Positions 48,709 through 57,181 of a stretch of DNA of 64,000 nucleotides are shown one piece after another. The notes beneath the pieces were generated by a model. It saw only the letters and a program-made list of their open reading frames with translations. It did no database searches and had not been told where the DNA came from. This DNA is from Embleya sp049739465 (lineage in GTDB: Bacteria; Actinomycetota; Actinomycetes; Streptomycetales; Streptomycetaceae). Every line of letters starts with the position of its first letter. The first letter of the stretch is position 1. The stretch spans positions 62,001-126,000 of the forward strand of contig NZ_JBMHHY010000023.1 of assembly GCF_049739465.1 (NCBI RefSeq). Direction: 5' to 3'. The position numbers and the translations under genes are program-made.

Positions 48709-49254
48709 ATGGATCGCGGCAAAGAACGTAATGCGGAGGTCTCGGTCGAATACGAGGCTGCCTGGTTGCGGGAGTTGCCTCCGGACGTACGGTCCGACGT
48801 GATCGACGTGCTGACCGCGCTCGTCGCGGACGTCCCTCGGCGGATCCGGCATACCGAGTATCCCCGCATACCCCTGATGCGGGTGAGTGTGTGCACGGCG
48901 GGCGACCGTCCACGGGTGGAAGTGCTGCGTCCGGTCGATCTCCAGGGCGGTTACTGGGACGAGTTCTCCCGTTGGATCGTGGGCTCCGCGGCCAAGCTGT
49001 TGAGCGATCGGCGATGCGGGATCCTCTCGTACGGCACGTCCGTCCACGACCTGGGGCCCAAGTGGGCGGCCTACGCCCTCGGTGGGCCCGCTCGCCGGGA
49101 CAGGGCTGTCATCGTGCACGTCCGCCACGAGTGCGGCGTCGGTAAGGTGATCTCCCTTCCCGTCCTCTTCCGCAACCCGGTATGGGCACGAATGCGCTTC
49201 CACCCCGCCGTACACACCTTGCTCGCGAACGCGCGGGAGCCGGGGGAAGGTTGA
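48709..49254 (+). CDS. 181-residue protein of unknown function
   Basis: A soluble protein with NAEVSVEYEAAWLRELPPDV near its start, a central VCTAGDRPRVEVLRPVDLQG and a C-terminal VIVHVRHECGVGKVISLPVL. No known domain, signal peptide or membrane helix is recognised. ATG at 48709 is used because the promoter-like sequence directly precedes it. It is convergent with the GNAT gene. It lies in the segment that replaces rhomboid and murI genes of the M. tuberculosis order. Confidence 0.65.
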   Translation: MDRGKERNAEVSVEYEAAWLRELPPDVRSDVIDVLTALVADVPRRIRHTEYPRIPLMRVSVCTAGDRPRVEVLRPVDLQGGYWDEFSRWIVGSAAKLLSDRRCGILSYGTSVHDLGPKWAAYALGGPARRDRAVIVHVRHECGVGKVISLPVLFRNPVWARMRFHPAVHTLLANAREPGEG

Positions 49255-49293
49255 GCCGCGACCGAGCGCACGACGTGGGCGTGGCCCATGCGG

Positions 49294-49758
49294 TCAGCGG
49301 TCCAGGACCAGCCGGTGGAATGCCTTGTCGTCGTTTACGGCTGCGCCGAGGGCGGCGTAGAACTTGAGGGCTGCGTCGTTGTCGCGTTGGGCGGTCCATT
49401 CGATGCGCACACATCCGGTGGCGCCGGCGATGCTTTGCAGTTCTCGCATCAGGAGTCCTGCAACGCCTCGGCGGCGGTGGGTTTCGAGGACGAACAGCTC
49501 CTTCAGGTACAACGACTGCGCCGTGCCGACCGCGGGCCACAGGTACGAGTAGGCGGCCAGGGCGACGGCCTTCGTATCGTCACGGGCGAGGAGCACGCGA
49601 GCCGCCGGGGTCGGGCCGAACAGCAGCGCGCGGGTCTGCTCCAGACGCGCCGCCAAGGGCGGGAAGTCGGTGACGCCGTAGTGCGTTTCCAGTGCTTCGA
49701 CGAGGGAGACGAGGTCGGCGGTGTCGGCCGGCTCGGCGTGGGTGATGGTGAGCGTCAT
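49294..49758 (-). CDS. GNAT-family N-acetyltransferase
   Basis: The 154-residue protein contains LYLKELFVLETHRRRGVAGL with the acetyl-CoA pyrophosphate loop, followed by RIEWTAQRDNDAALKFYAALGA, typical of diamine/amino acid-type GNAT enzymes (spermidine acetyltransferase-like). The acceptor is not known. ATG at 49758 gives a natural N-terminus (MTLTITHAEPADTADL). Confidence 0.9.
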   Translation of the reverse strand: MTLTITHAEPADTADLVSLVEALETHYGVTDFPPLAARLEQTRALLFGPTPAARVLLARDDTKAVALAAYSYLWPAVGTAQSLYLKELFVLETHRRRGVAGLLMRELQSIAGATGCVRIEWTAQRDNDAALKFYAALGAAVNDDKAFHRLVLDR

Positions 49759-49884
49759 GGGTCGATGTTGTCCTGCCCGGGGTGGCTGCGGGTAGCGGTG
49801 TGCGTGCGGAGAAATCCGCGAAGTTCGCGGGCCCGGGATGTCCCGCCCGTGCCTTCCGCGGCTCCGGGGCTGCGGATGGCGCCG

Positions 49885-49989
49885 GGCCACCGCGCCGACC
49901 TGCGACCCGGCTCCGCCGACCTGGCCCCGGTGGCCGCCGAGCTCGGGTGGATCGCCCGCACCTGGGCCCGGGCGGGCGTACCGCCCCTG
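49885..49989 (+). pseudogene. fragment of the APH-like gene of the accessory train
   Basis: These 35 codons read GHRADLRPGSADLAPVAAEL then GWIARTWARAGVPPL and match the centre of the 266-residue protein at 23376-24176 (RADLRPGSADLGPVAAELKW, MARTWPQAGVPPL) at about four of five positions. There is no start or end of the gene. It is a leftover of a second copy or of a recombination event, and lies between the GNAT gene and the MBL gene. Confidence 0.7.
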
Positions 49990-50237
49990 CACGGCAGCCG
50001 CGTGGTGCGGTGCCTGGTGCGGACGCGTCGGTTGGGGTGTGGTGTGTTTATCGCGGGGCCGTGACGTCGGTCACCCCTGTGCCCGTTGTGTGTCGGGACG
50101 TACCCCCCTACTGCGTACTCTCGGGGGGTGGCATTCGCATTCAAGGGCGCGGCGGGCGGGAAGTTCGGCTTCGGGGTCGGTGGTGGCCGGCGGTACGGCC
50201 GCGGGCTCGTGCTGGTCGACACGGTCGGAGTCCTCGC

Positions 50238-50993
50238 GTGAAACTCACCGTCGTCGGGTGTTCCGGCAGCTTTCCCGGCCCGGACAGCCCCTGCTCGTGT
50301 TACCTCCTGGAGGCCGACGGGGTCCGGATCCTGATCGACCTCGGCAACGGCGCGCTCGGCGCCCTCCAGCGGCATGTCCCGCTCGGCTCGATCGACGCCG
50401 TGTTGCTCAGCCACCTGCACGCGGACCACTGCCTGGACCTCGCGTGCTACTTCGTGGCCCGCAAGTACTGCCCGGACGGCGAGCTGCCACCACTGCGGGT
50501 GTACGGGCCGGCCGACACGCACGAGCGGATCGCGCGCGCCTACGACGTCGAGGGCGCGATCGACAACGGGCGGATGGCCGACGTGTTCGATTTCCGTACG
50601 GTGGTCACCGGCACCTTCGAGGTCGGCCCGTTCCGGATCACCGCCGACCGTATGCCGCACCCCGTCGAGTCGTACGCCTACCGCATCGAGGTCGGCGGCC
50701 GGTCCCTGGTCTACTCCGGCGACACGGGGGTCAGCGAAGACCTGGTCCGGATCTCCCGGGACGCCGACCTGCTGCTGTGCGAGGCCTCGTTCGAATACGG
50801 CCGCGAGGACCTGCCGCATGTGCATCTGAACGGCCGCCAGGCCGGCGAACACGCCGAACGGGCGGGCGTAGGGCGCCTGTTGCTCACCCACATCCCGCCC
50901 TGGACCAGCCGCGAACGCAACCTCGACGACGCCCGCAAGACCTTCACCGGCGCCGTCGACCTGGCCCTGCCGGACGCCTCGCACACGGTCTGA
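50238..50993 (+). CDS. metallo-beta-lactamase-fold hydrolase
   Basis: The 251-residue protein has the MBL zinc motif HLHADHCLDL (about 55-64), RMPHPVESYAYRI, YSGDTG with the bridging Asp, and a final LTHIPPW His. It resembles the Rv1339-type protein (cyclic nucleotide phosphodiesterase-like) that precedes rph in actinobacteria. GTG at 50238 gives the expected MKLTVVGCSGSFPGP start. No murI gene lies upstream, unlike in M. tuberculosis. Confidence 0.93.
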   Translation: MKLTVVGCSGSFPGPDSPCSCYLLEADGVRILIDLGNGALGALQRHVPLGSIDAVLLSHLHADHCLDLACYFVARKYCPDGELPPLRVYGPADTHERIARAYDVEGAIDNGRMADVFDFRTVVTGTFEVGPFRITADRMPHPVESYAYRIEVGGRSLVYSGDTGVSEDLVRISRDADLLLCEASFEYGREDLPHVHLNGRQAGEHAERAGVGRLLLTHIPPWTSRERNLDDARKTFTGAVDLALPDASHTV

Positions 50994-51012
50994 ACCGCAC
51001 CTCGGCACGGCT

Positions 51013-51018
51013 TAGGCT
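51013..51018 (+). promoter_or_regulatory. -10 box for leaderless rph
   Basis: TAGGCT lies 12 bases before ATG at 51025. The gap GGGGCC does not work as a ribosome site because it abuts the start, so rph mRNA is predicted to be leaderless. Confidence 0.55.
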
Positions 51019-51024
51019 GGGGCC

Positions 51025-51750
51025 ATGTCACGAGTAGACGGCCGTACCCCCGACCAGCTCCGCCCGGTCACCTTCCAGCGCAAATGGCTCGACCACGCCG
51101 AGGGCTCGGTCCTCGTCGAGTTCGGCCGCACCCGGGTCCTGGTCGCCGCCAGCGTCACCGAAGGTGTGCCGCGCTGGCGCAAGGGCAGCGGGGAGGGCTG
51201 GGTCACCGCCGAATACTCGATGTTGCCCCGCGCCACCCACACGCGCGGCGACCGCGAGTCGGTCAAGGGCCGGATCGGCGGGCGTACGCACGAGATCTCG
51301 CGGCTGATCGGCCGTTCGCTGCGCGCGGTGATCGACCCCAAGGCGCTCGGCGAGACCACGATCCATCTCGACTGCGACGTGCTCCAGGCGGACGGCGGCA
51401 CCCGTACCGCGGCGATCACCGGCGCCTATGTCGCGCTCGCCGACGCAGTGGCCTGGGCGCGCGAGCACAAGCTCACCCGCAAGGGCGCCAACCCGCTGAT
51501 CGGCTCGGTGTCGGCGGTCAGCGTCGGGATCATCGACGGCGTACCGATGCTCGACCTCCAGTACGAGGAGGACGTGCGCGCCGAGACCGACATGAACATC
51601 GTCTGCACCGGGGACGGGCGCTTCGTCGAGGTGCAGGGCACCGCGGAGAAGGAGCCGTTCGACCGGGCGCTGCTGAACGACCTGCTCGACCTCGGCACGG
51701 CCGGCTGCGCGGAGCTGACGGTGCTTCAGGAGCTGGCCCTGGAGTCCTGA
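51025..51750 (+). CDS. rph: ribonuclease PH
   Basis: The 241-residue phosphorolytic exoribonuclease trims the 3' ends of tRNA precursors. Family stretches are present in order: RKWLDHAEGSVLVEFGRTRV, GWVTAEYSMLPRATHTR, RIGGRTHEISRLIGRSLRAV, LDCDVLQADGGTRTAAITGA and EEDVRAETDMNIVCTGDGRF. Length is normal. It is followed by the GC-run region and the lipoprotein gene, then rdgB. Confidence 0.97.
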   Translation: MSRVDGRTPDQLRPVTFQRKWLDHAEGSVLVEFGRTRVLVAASVTEGVPRWRKGSGEGWVTAEYSMLPRATHTRGDRESVKGRIGGRTHEISRLIGRSLRAVIDPKALGETTIHLDCDVLQADGGTRTAAITGAYVALADAVAWAREHKLTRKGANPLIGSVSAVSVGIIDGVPMLDLQYEEDVRAETDMNIVCTGDGRFVEVQGTAEKEPFDRALLNDLLDLGTAGCAELTVLQELALES

Positions 51751-51943
51751 GTCGAGACCCGGCAGGGCCCGGCCGAACCGTGCCGCCGAATGTGCCGGAA
51801 ATCGGCAACGGCGGTGCGCCGAAGCGGCCTTCCGGACATACCGGCGCCCGGATGATCACGTGCCGGTTGCGAGTGTCACGTACGCGCAACCGACCTGCAC
51901 CGGGTGTGCCACCGTCGGCCCGGCGTGGGCCCGGACACCAGTA

Positions 51944-52135
51944 CGGTCGTGGGGGGGGGGGGGCCCCCCCCGCCCCCCCCCCCCCGCCCCGCCCCCCCCC
52001 CCGCCCCCCCGGGGCTGTGGGGTGCGCCCCCCCCCCCCCCCGCCGCGGCGGGGGGCCCCCCCCCGGGGGGGGGGGGGGGCCCCCCCCCCCCGGGGGGGGG
52101 GCGCCCCCCCCCCCCCCCCCCCCCCCCCACGACCG
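51944..52135. repeat. 192-bp region of near-pure G/C homopolymers flanked by an inverted repeat
   Basis: From 51951 to 52128 the sequence is built almost only of G- and C-runs of 7 to 24 bases. It is bracketed by CGGTCGTG (51944-51951) and its exact reverse complement CACGACCG (52128-52135). The likely truth is a strong GC hairpin, perhaps the rph terminator, whose inside could not be sequenced or assembled properly. The base count here should not be trusted. Any frame reading through it (poly-Pro/Gly) is an artefact. Confidence 0.85.
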
Positions 52136-52166
52136 GGCCGAGCGGCCCGTGCCGACGAGGAGCTCG

Positions 52167-52565
52167 ATGTTCCGCGCCACGTACCGTCCCCGCCGGGTCC
52201 TGCGCACCGCGATCGCGGCCGCCGCCATGGCGGGCGCGCTGTTCGCCACCGCCGCGTGCAGCGAGGCGCAGAAGGCCATCTCGTGCGCCGAACTGGCCAC
52301 CAACCTCACCAACGACATCGCCAACCTGGGCAGTGTCCTCAACGACCCGGCCGCGGCCCGCAAGGCGCTCGACGATCTCCAGAAGACCTTGAACGACAAG
52401 ACCAAGGACCTGGACTCCACCGACGCGAAGAACGCTGCGAACGGCCTCGGCGACGTAATCACCGCGCTCAGCACCAAGGCCGCCAATGGCGGCAGCCTCA
52501 GCACGAGCGACGTGCAACCGCTGATCAACGGCGCGAAGAACCTGAGCACGATCTGCATCAAGTAG
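52167..52565 (+). CDS. small secreted lipoprotein of unknown function
   Basis: The 132-residue protein has a basic start, hydrophobic core and lipobox-like ATAAC with Cys near residue 31, so it is probably exported and lipid-anchored. The rest is helical and acidic (LTNDIANLGSVLNDPAAARK, LQKTLNDKTKDLDSTDAKNA) with two further cysteines (CAEL, TICIK) that could pair. ATG at 52167 follows GACGAGGAG. No domain is recognised; similar proteins occur between rph and rdgB in related genomes only as far as I recall. Confidence 0.8.
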   Translation: MFRATYRPRRVLRTAIAAAAMAGALFATAACSEAQKAISCAELATNLTNDIANLGSVLNDPAAARKALDDLQKTLNDKTKDLDSTDAKNAANGLGDVITALSTKAANGGSLSTSDVQPLINGAKNLSTICIK

Positions 52566-52623
52566 GTCGGCCGGCGGACTCGGGCGCGATCCGCCCGGAT
52601 TCGGCCCGCGCCGGCGACGAGCC

Positions 52624-52629
52624 TAGGCT
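52624..52629 (+). promoter_or_regulatory. -10 box for leaderless rdgB
   Basis: TAGGCT, the same hexamer as at rph, starts 12 bases before ATG at 52636. No ribosome site is present. Confidence 0.55.
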
Positions 52630-52635
52630 TGCCGC

Positions 52636-53238
52636 ATGAGCCGTCTCGTACTCGCCACCCGCAATACCAACAAGGTCGTCGAGCTCCAGCAGATCCTCGC
52701 CGACGTCGGGCTCGACGTCGAACTCGTCGGGATGGACGCCTACCCGGAGGTCCCCGACGTACCCGAGACGGGCCTGACCTTCGCGGCCAACGCGCTGCTC
52801 AAGGCGCACGCCGTCGCACAGGCCACGGGGCTCCCGGCGATCGCCGACGACTCGGGCCTGTGCGTGGCCGCGCTGAACGGGATGCCCGGGATCTTCTCCG
52901 CGCGCTGGTCCGGTAGGCACGGGGACGACGCCGCCAATCTGCGGCTGCTGCTGGCCCAGCTGTCCGACATCGCCGACGAGCACCGCGCCGCGTGGTTCGC
53001 CTGTGCGGCGGCGTTGGCCCTGCCGGACGGCACCGAGCGGGTGGTCGAGGGCCGCTTCGAGGGCACGCTGACCCACGAGCCGCGCGGCACCGGGGGGTTC
53101 GGCTACGATCCGATCCTCCTGGTCGCGGACGACACCCGGACCGCCGCCGAACTGAGCGCCGCCGAGAAGAACGCGATCAGCCACCGCGGCAAGGCGTTTC
53201 GCGCGCTGGCCCCGATCGTGGGCGAGCTGATCGGCTGA
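52636..53238 (+). CDS. rdgB: XTP/dITP diphosphatase (RdgB/HAM1)
   Basis: The 200-residue enzyme removes non-canonical purine triphosphates (ITP, XTP). It has LATRNTNKVVELQQIL (phosphate loop), VPETGLTFAANALLKA, IADDSGLCVAALNGMPGIFS with the catalytic Asp, GTGGFGYDPILL and SHRGKAFRALAP. Length and order after rph are as in other actinomycetes. Confidence 0.96.
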   Translation: MSRLVLATRNTNKVVELQQILADVGLDVELVGMDAYPEVPDVPETGLTFAANALLKAHAVAQATGLPAIADDSGLCVAALNGMPGIFSARWSGRHGDDAANLRLLLAQLSDIADEHRAAWFACAAALALPDGTERVVEGRFEGTLTHEPRGTGGFGYDPILLVADDTRTAAELSAAEKNAISHRGKAFRALAPIVGELIG

Positions 53239-53324
53239 CCGCTCGATCCGGGCGGGCGGTTCGCGGGTGCGGGCTGCGGCGGGCCCCGCGGGCCAAGGCG
53301 CGCCTGCGGGCCAGGGCGAGCCCT

Positions 53325-53343
53325 GCGGGCCACGGGGGCCCGC
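53325..53343. terminator. hairpin between convergent rdgB and ABC permease
   Basis: GCGGGCC (53325-53331) and GGCCCGC (53337-53343) form a 7-bp stem with a 5-base loop. GCGGGCCA occurs three times in this short gap, offering alternative stems. No U-tract is present. Confidence 0.5.
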
Positions 53344-53347
53344 ACCG

Positions 53348-54916
53348 TCAGCGCCGATCCGCCCGCCGCGTCGCGTCGATGCCCATCGCCACCACGAGCA
53401 GTACCACCGCCAAGGCCGCGACCACCGCCGCCGGGGGGCCGGCCGGCTCGCCGTGTCGGCGGATCGCGCCCATGAAGTCCAGGCCGGCGATGTTGTTCAC
53501 GATGGCCCACCAGATCGGCAGGTAGAGCGCCTGGAAGAGCCGGTGCGTGCGACCGACCAGCCCCACGCACAGCGCGAACGAGGGAATCAGCACCGCGCCG
53601 GCGGCCCACGCGGCCAGGCCCGGGGTGTCGTGCACGAACGACATCCGCAGCGCCGGGCCGAGGCCGACGGCCACGGTCAGCACCAGACCGGCCGTCCACT
53701 GCGCGAGCAACCGCCGGCGGGGTGTCGGGTAGGCGCCGAGCAGGCCCGCCAGGTCGTGTTCGACCGACTGGGTGCCCAGCCGCGACCAGACCAGGATCGG
53801 CCAGATCCAGCAGGCGGGCAGCACCGCGGCGGTCGCCACGTTCCCGGTGGCGGCCAGGCCCGTTCCGGTCAGCAGCGCGGCGACCGCCCACCATCGTTTC
53901 GACACCCCCTGGACCAGGACCCGGAGTTCGCCGGCGAGCAGGCGCGGGAAGGTGAAGCCGATCCGGGCCGGCGTGTGGGGCGGGACGGGCGCGGCTGGGG
54001 ACGGGTGCGCGCCGATCACCGCCGCCTCCTCCTCCGGAGGGGTGCCGGGGCTGCGACCGCGGGCCGGATCGAAGCGCGCGAACCACAGCGCGGGCAGCAG
54101 CGCGACGCCGATCGCGAGCAGGATCAGGGTCAGCCGCTGGAGCAGGAACGTGCCGCTCGGTGTGCACCCGGTCCAGTCGAAGGTACGCAGCGGCTCGTCC
54201 CGATAGGTCAGCCCGAGGCTGAACTCCTGGCCGGTCAGGTCGGTATGCCGGGCCACCAGTTGGTCGCGCATCGAGGCGACGGCGGCATGCACCCCCAGCC
54301 CGCCCAGCGGCGCGGACCCGGACTGCCCGCCGAAGGCGACGGTGATCGAGACGAAGAACCAGACGACGTTGCCCAGGCCGCCGCGCAGTCGCGGAATCGT
54401 CTCGAACAGCAGCGCCGCCGCGGCCGTCGGCACCACCAGGGGCAAGGCGATCGTGACGAACGGCAACAACAGCGCGCCCGGGTCGATCGTCCGGTCCTCG
54501 CCCCGGACCAACTGCATGCCGCCGGCGGTCACCGCGAGCACGCCCACCATCGAGGCGAGCACCAGCACATTGCCGAGGAACTTGGCCGCGAGGTAGGCCC
54601 ACGTGGGGAGCGGGGTGGCGGCGAGGAGGCCGCCGACGCGGGTGCGCTCGTCCCGGCCGATCGAGTCGCGGACCACGTGGAAGCCGCCGATCGTCAGCCA
54701 CAGCGCGCCGGCCAGCGCGGTCGCGGTGCCCACGTACGCGCTGTTGTACCGGCCCCGGTAGTCGCCGATGTTCATGATGGTCCAGTGCGCGTCCCGGCCG
54801 GGGATCGCCAGGTACGCGAGCACGACCGCCGCCGCCAGGGTGACCAGATAGGCCGGACGGCGCACCCGGTCCCGGAAATCGGCGGCGGCCAGGCGCGGCA
54901 CGGTGCCCGCCGTCAC
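53348..54916 (-). CDS. ABC-2-type transporter permease
   Basis: The 522-residue protein has about 12 hydrophobic segments in two halves separated by a polar region (about 300-340), for example AYVGTATALAGALWLTIGGF, FLGNVLVLASMVGVLAVTAG and VVAALAVVLLVVAMGI at the end. GTG at 54916 overlaps the ATPase stop (GTGA), so they are translated together. It should be the membrane part of an exporter or of a cell-surface stress-response ABC system. The substrate is not known. It belongs to the minus-strand operon headed by the two-component system. Confidence 0.85.
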   Translation of the reverse strand: MTAGTVPRLAAADFRDRVRRPAYLVTLAAAVVLAYLAIPGRDAHWTIMNIGDYRGRYNSAYVGTATALAGALWLTIGGFHVVRDSIGRDERTRVGGLLAATPLPTWAYLAAKFLGNVLVLASMVGVLAVTAGGMQLVRGEDRTIDPGALLLPFVTIALPLVVPTAAAALLFETIPRLRGGLGNVVWFFVSITVAFGGQSGSAPLGGLGVHAAVASMRDQLVARHTDLTGQEFSLGLTYRDEPLRTFDWTGCTPSGTFLLQRLTLILLAIGVALLPALWFARFDPARGRSPGTPPEEEAAVIGAHPSPAAPVPPHTPARIGFTFPRLLAGELRVLVQGVSKRWWAVAALLTGTGLAATGNVATAAVLPACWIWPILVWSRLGTQSVEHDLAGLLGAYPTPRRRLLAQWTAGLVLTVAVGLGPALRMSFVHDTPGLAAWAAGAVLIPSFALCVGLVGRTHRLFQALYLPIWWAIVNNIAGLDFMGAIRRHGEPAGPPAAVVAALAVVLLVVAMGIDATRRADRR

Positions 54917-55815
54917 GGCCGCACCGCCCCGGTGGCGGACGCGGTCCCGGCGACCAGCCCGGAGACGATCGCGAGGTAGGCGTCCTCCAGGTCGGGGGCC
55001 ACGGGCCGTGCGGTTCCGGTCGGCGCGTGCGGCGCCAGTACGCGCAGTCGCACCCCGGCGGCGGTACGCACCATCCGGCTCACCGTCCAGCGCGCCCGGG
55101 CGGCCCGCACGTCGGGCTGAGGCACCGTCACTTCCCAGACCACATCCCGTACTTCGTGCAACAACTGGTCCGGGGTGGCGCGCCGGAGCAGGGTGCCCCC
55201 GGACAACACCGCGATGTCCGACGCGACCGATTCGACGTCCGAGACGATGTGTGTGGACAGCAGCACGACCCGGTCGACCGCGAGTTCGGCGAGCAGGTTG
55301 CGAAAGCGCACCCGCTCCTCCGGGTCCAGGCCGGCGGTCGGTTCGTCCACCACCAGGACGCGCGGGTCGGCCAACAGCGCCTGGGCGATGCCCACTCGGC
55401 GCAACATGCCGCCGGAGAACCTGCCCAGCGGACGTTTGCCGACGTCGGCGAGGTTGACCGCCTCGAGCAGCTCCTCGATCCGGGCCCGGGCCGAGCGTGC
55501 GGTCAGGCCCTTGGCGGCGGCGAGGTAGCTCAGGAACTCCCGGGCGCCGAGGTTCGGGTACACCCCGAAGTCCTGGGGCAGGTAGCCGAGCACGCGGCGC
55601 AGCGCGTCCGGATCGGCGCGGACGTCGACGCCGTCGAAGCGGATCCGCCCCGAGGTCGGGCGGGTGACCGTGGCGATGATCCGCATCAGCGACGACTTGC
55701 CCGCCCCGTTGGGGCCCAACAGGCCGAGCAGGCCCGGTTCGAGGCGCAGCGTAACGCCGTCGACGGCACGTTTGCCGCCCGGATAGTCCTTGGTGACATC
55801 GATCAGTTCGAGCAT
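54913..55815 (-). CDS. ABC transporter ATP-binding protein
   Basis: The 300-residue protein contains Walker A GPNGAGKSS (about 34), Q-loop LPQDFG, signature FSGGMLRRVGIAQALLADPR, Walker B VLVVDEPTAGLDPEE and the H-loop STHIVSDV. It matches the ABC-2 exporter class. It drives the downstream permease. ATG at 55815 is used; GGAGG lies about 12 bases upstream. A 151-bp gap separates it from the histidine kinase gene. Confidence 0.94.
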   Translation of the reverse strand: MLELIDVTKDYPGGKRAVDGVTLRLEPGLLGLLGPNGAGKSSLMRIIATVTRPTSGRIRFDGVDVRADPDALRRVLGYLPQDFGVYPNLGAREFLSYLAAAKGLTARSARARIEELLEAVNLADVGKRPLGRFSGGMLRRVGIAQALLADPRVLVVDEPTAGLDPEERVRFRNLLAELAVDRVVLLSTHIVSDVESVASDIAVLSGGTLLRRATPDQLLHEVRDVVWEVTVPQPDVRAARARWTVSRMVRTAAGVRLRVLAPHAPTGTARPVAPDLEDAYLAIVSGLVAGTASATGAVRP

Positions 55816-55966
55816 GTCGGGTCGGTCCTCCGCGATGACGTGCCGGGGCCCGGTCGCCCGGCCCCGGGCCGCGAACCGGCGCGGCACTCGGCAAGCGTGC
55901 TCGTTCGCGGGGTCGGCGACATCTGCCGTTCGGGAGAGATCGGTGGTCGGTTTTCGGTGGGGCGCA

Positions 55967-57181
55967 CTACTGCGCCGGCGGCAGCAGGGCGACCACACGC
56001 CAGCCGTTGCGGTACGGGCCCGCGGAGAGGGTTCCGCCCAGGGCCTCGACGCGGGCCCGCAGGGCGGCCAGTCCGGTGCCGCCGCCGGCGCGCTCGGCCG
56101 CGGCGCGGCGGGAGTTGCCGCCGAGGTCGGTCACCGACACCTCGACGCCGCGGTTCGGGGCCAGGCGCACCGCGACCTCGACGCCGGCCGTGTCGGGGGC
56201 ATGTCGGCGTACATTGGTGAGCGCTTCCAGGACCACGAAGTACGCCGCCTCGTCCAGTGGGCCGGGCAGCGCGCCGGGCAGGCCCGGACCCAGGTCGAGT
56301 GCGGCGCGGACCCGGCCCGACCCGGTGAATCGTTCGACCAGGAGCGGCAGATCCGCAGTTCCGTACACCCGGGTCGGCGCGGTCTCGGGCAGCTCCGACC
56401 CGTCGCCCCCGCCCGGATCCGTGCTCTCGCGCAGGGTTCGTACCGTGCGGTCCATCGAATCCAGCGCACGTACGCCGGCCTGCTCGATCCGGGCGAGCAG
56501 TTCGTGGGTGCGGGCCGCCTCGGGCCCGGTCGGCTCGTCCAACTGGGCCGCCTGGGCCTCCAGGACGATCCCGGTCACCTCGTGTGCGACGAAGTCGTGT
56601 AGATCGCGGGCCACTTCGAGGCGCTGGAGCCGGCGAGCCAGGGCCACCGCGCGGATCCGGCGATCGTCCAGGGAACGCAGGTACAGGCCGATGCCGGCGG
56701 TGGCCGCGGCCGGGAGCAGGGCGAGCGCGCACATCGCCACCGACGCCTCCCACTTCACGTGCGGGGCACGCAGCGTGAACCGCAGGGGAAGCACCACGAT
56801 GGCCACGCCGAGCGCCGCGCCGAGTCGTACGGCGGTCCGGGTCGGCGCCCGGCGGACCACCCGCTCGACCAGCAGCCACAACCCGAGCAGCTCGAACGGC
56901 AGCCAAAAGCCCGCCTGTTGGTGCGGACCGGGATAGCCGACGTCGACGAGCAGCGAGAGCACGACGACCGACCAGGCGGCGCCGACCAGGGACACCCGAC
57001 CGATCGGCCACCGGGGCAGCGCGGCGCCGACGGCGAGCGCGGCCGGCAACGCGACCAGGCCCCCCACCGCCGGGGCGAGCGGGAGGGGCAGCAGCACCGG
57101 GGCGACGGCCACGATCGTCCAGCCGATCCGGCGCCGCCTCGTGGTGGGCGCGGCGGGCCGGACCGAGGGGGTGCGGGTCAT
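55967..57181 (-). CDS. NarL-type sensor histidine kinase
   Basis: The 404-residue protein has about five N-terminal membrane helices (20-190), a HisKA_3 domain with the phosphorylated His in LEVARDLHDFVAHEVTGIVL, and a HATPase_c domain with VVLEALTNVRRHAPDTAGVE (N box) and GGTGLAALRARVEALGG (G box). It has no large extracellular sensor loop, so it may sense a membrane signal. Its start overlaps the response-regulator stop by four bases. It presumably controls the downstream ABC exporter genes. Confidence 0.93.
   Translation of the reverse strand: MTRTPSVRPAAPTTRRRRIGWTIVAVAPVLLPLPLAPAVGGLVALPAALAVGAALPRWPIGRVSLVGAAWSVVVLSLLVDVGYPGPHQQAGFWLPFELLGLWLLVERVVRRAPTRTAVRLGAALGVAIVVLPLRFTLRAPHVKWEASVAMCALALLPAAATAGIGLYLRSLDDRRIRAVALARRLQRLEVARDLHDFVAHEVTGIVLEAQAAQLDEPTGPEAARTHELLARIEQAGVRALDSMDRTVRTLRESTDPGGGDGSELPETAPTRVYGTADLPLLVERFTGSGRVRAALDLGPGLPGALPGPLDEAAYFVVLEALTNVRRHAPDTAGVEVAVRLAPNRGVEVSVTDLGGNSRRAAAERAGGGTGLAALRARVEALGGTLSAGPYRNGWRVVALLPPAQ

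Noticed and set aside
51860..52639. Proline/glycine-rich proteins encoded across the G/C homopolymer block
   Set aside because: All frames there are products of unreliable homopolymer sequence.
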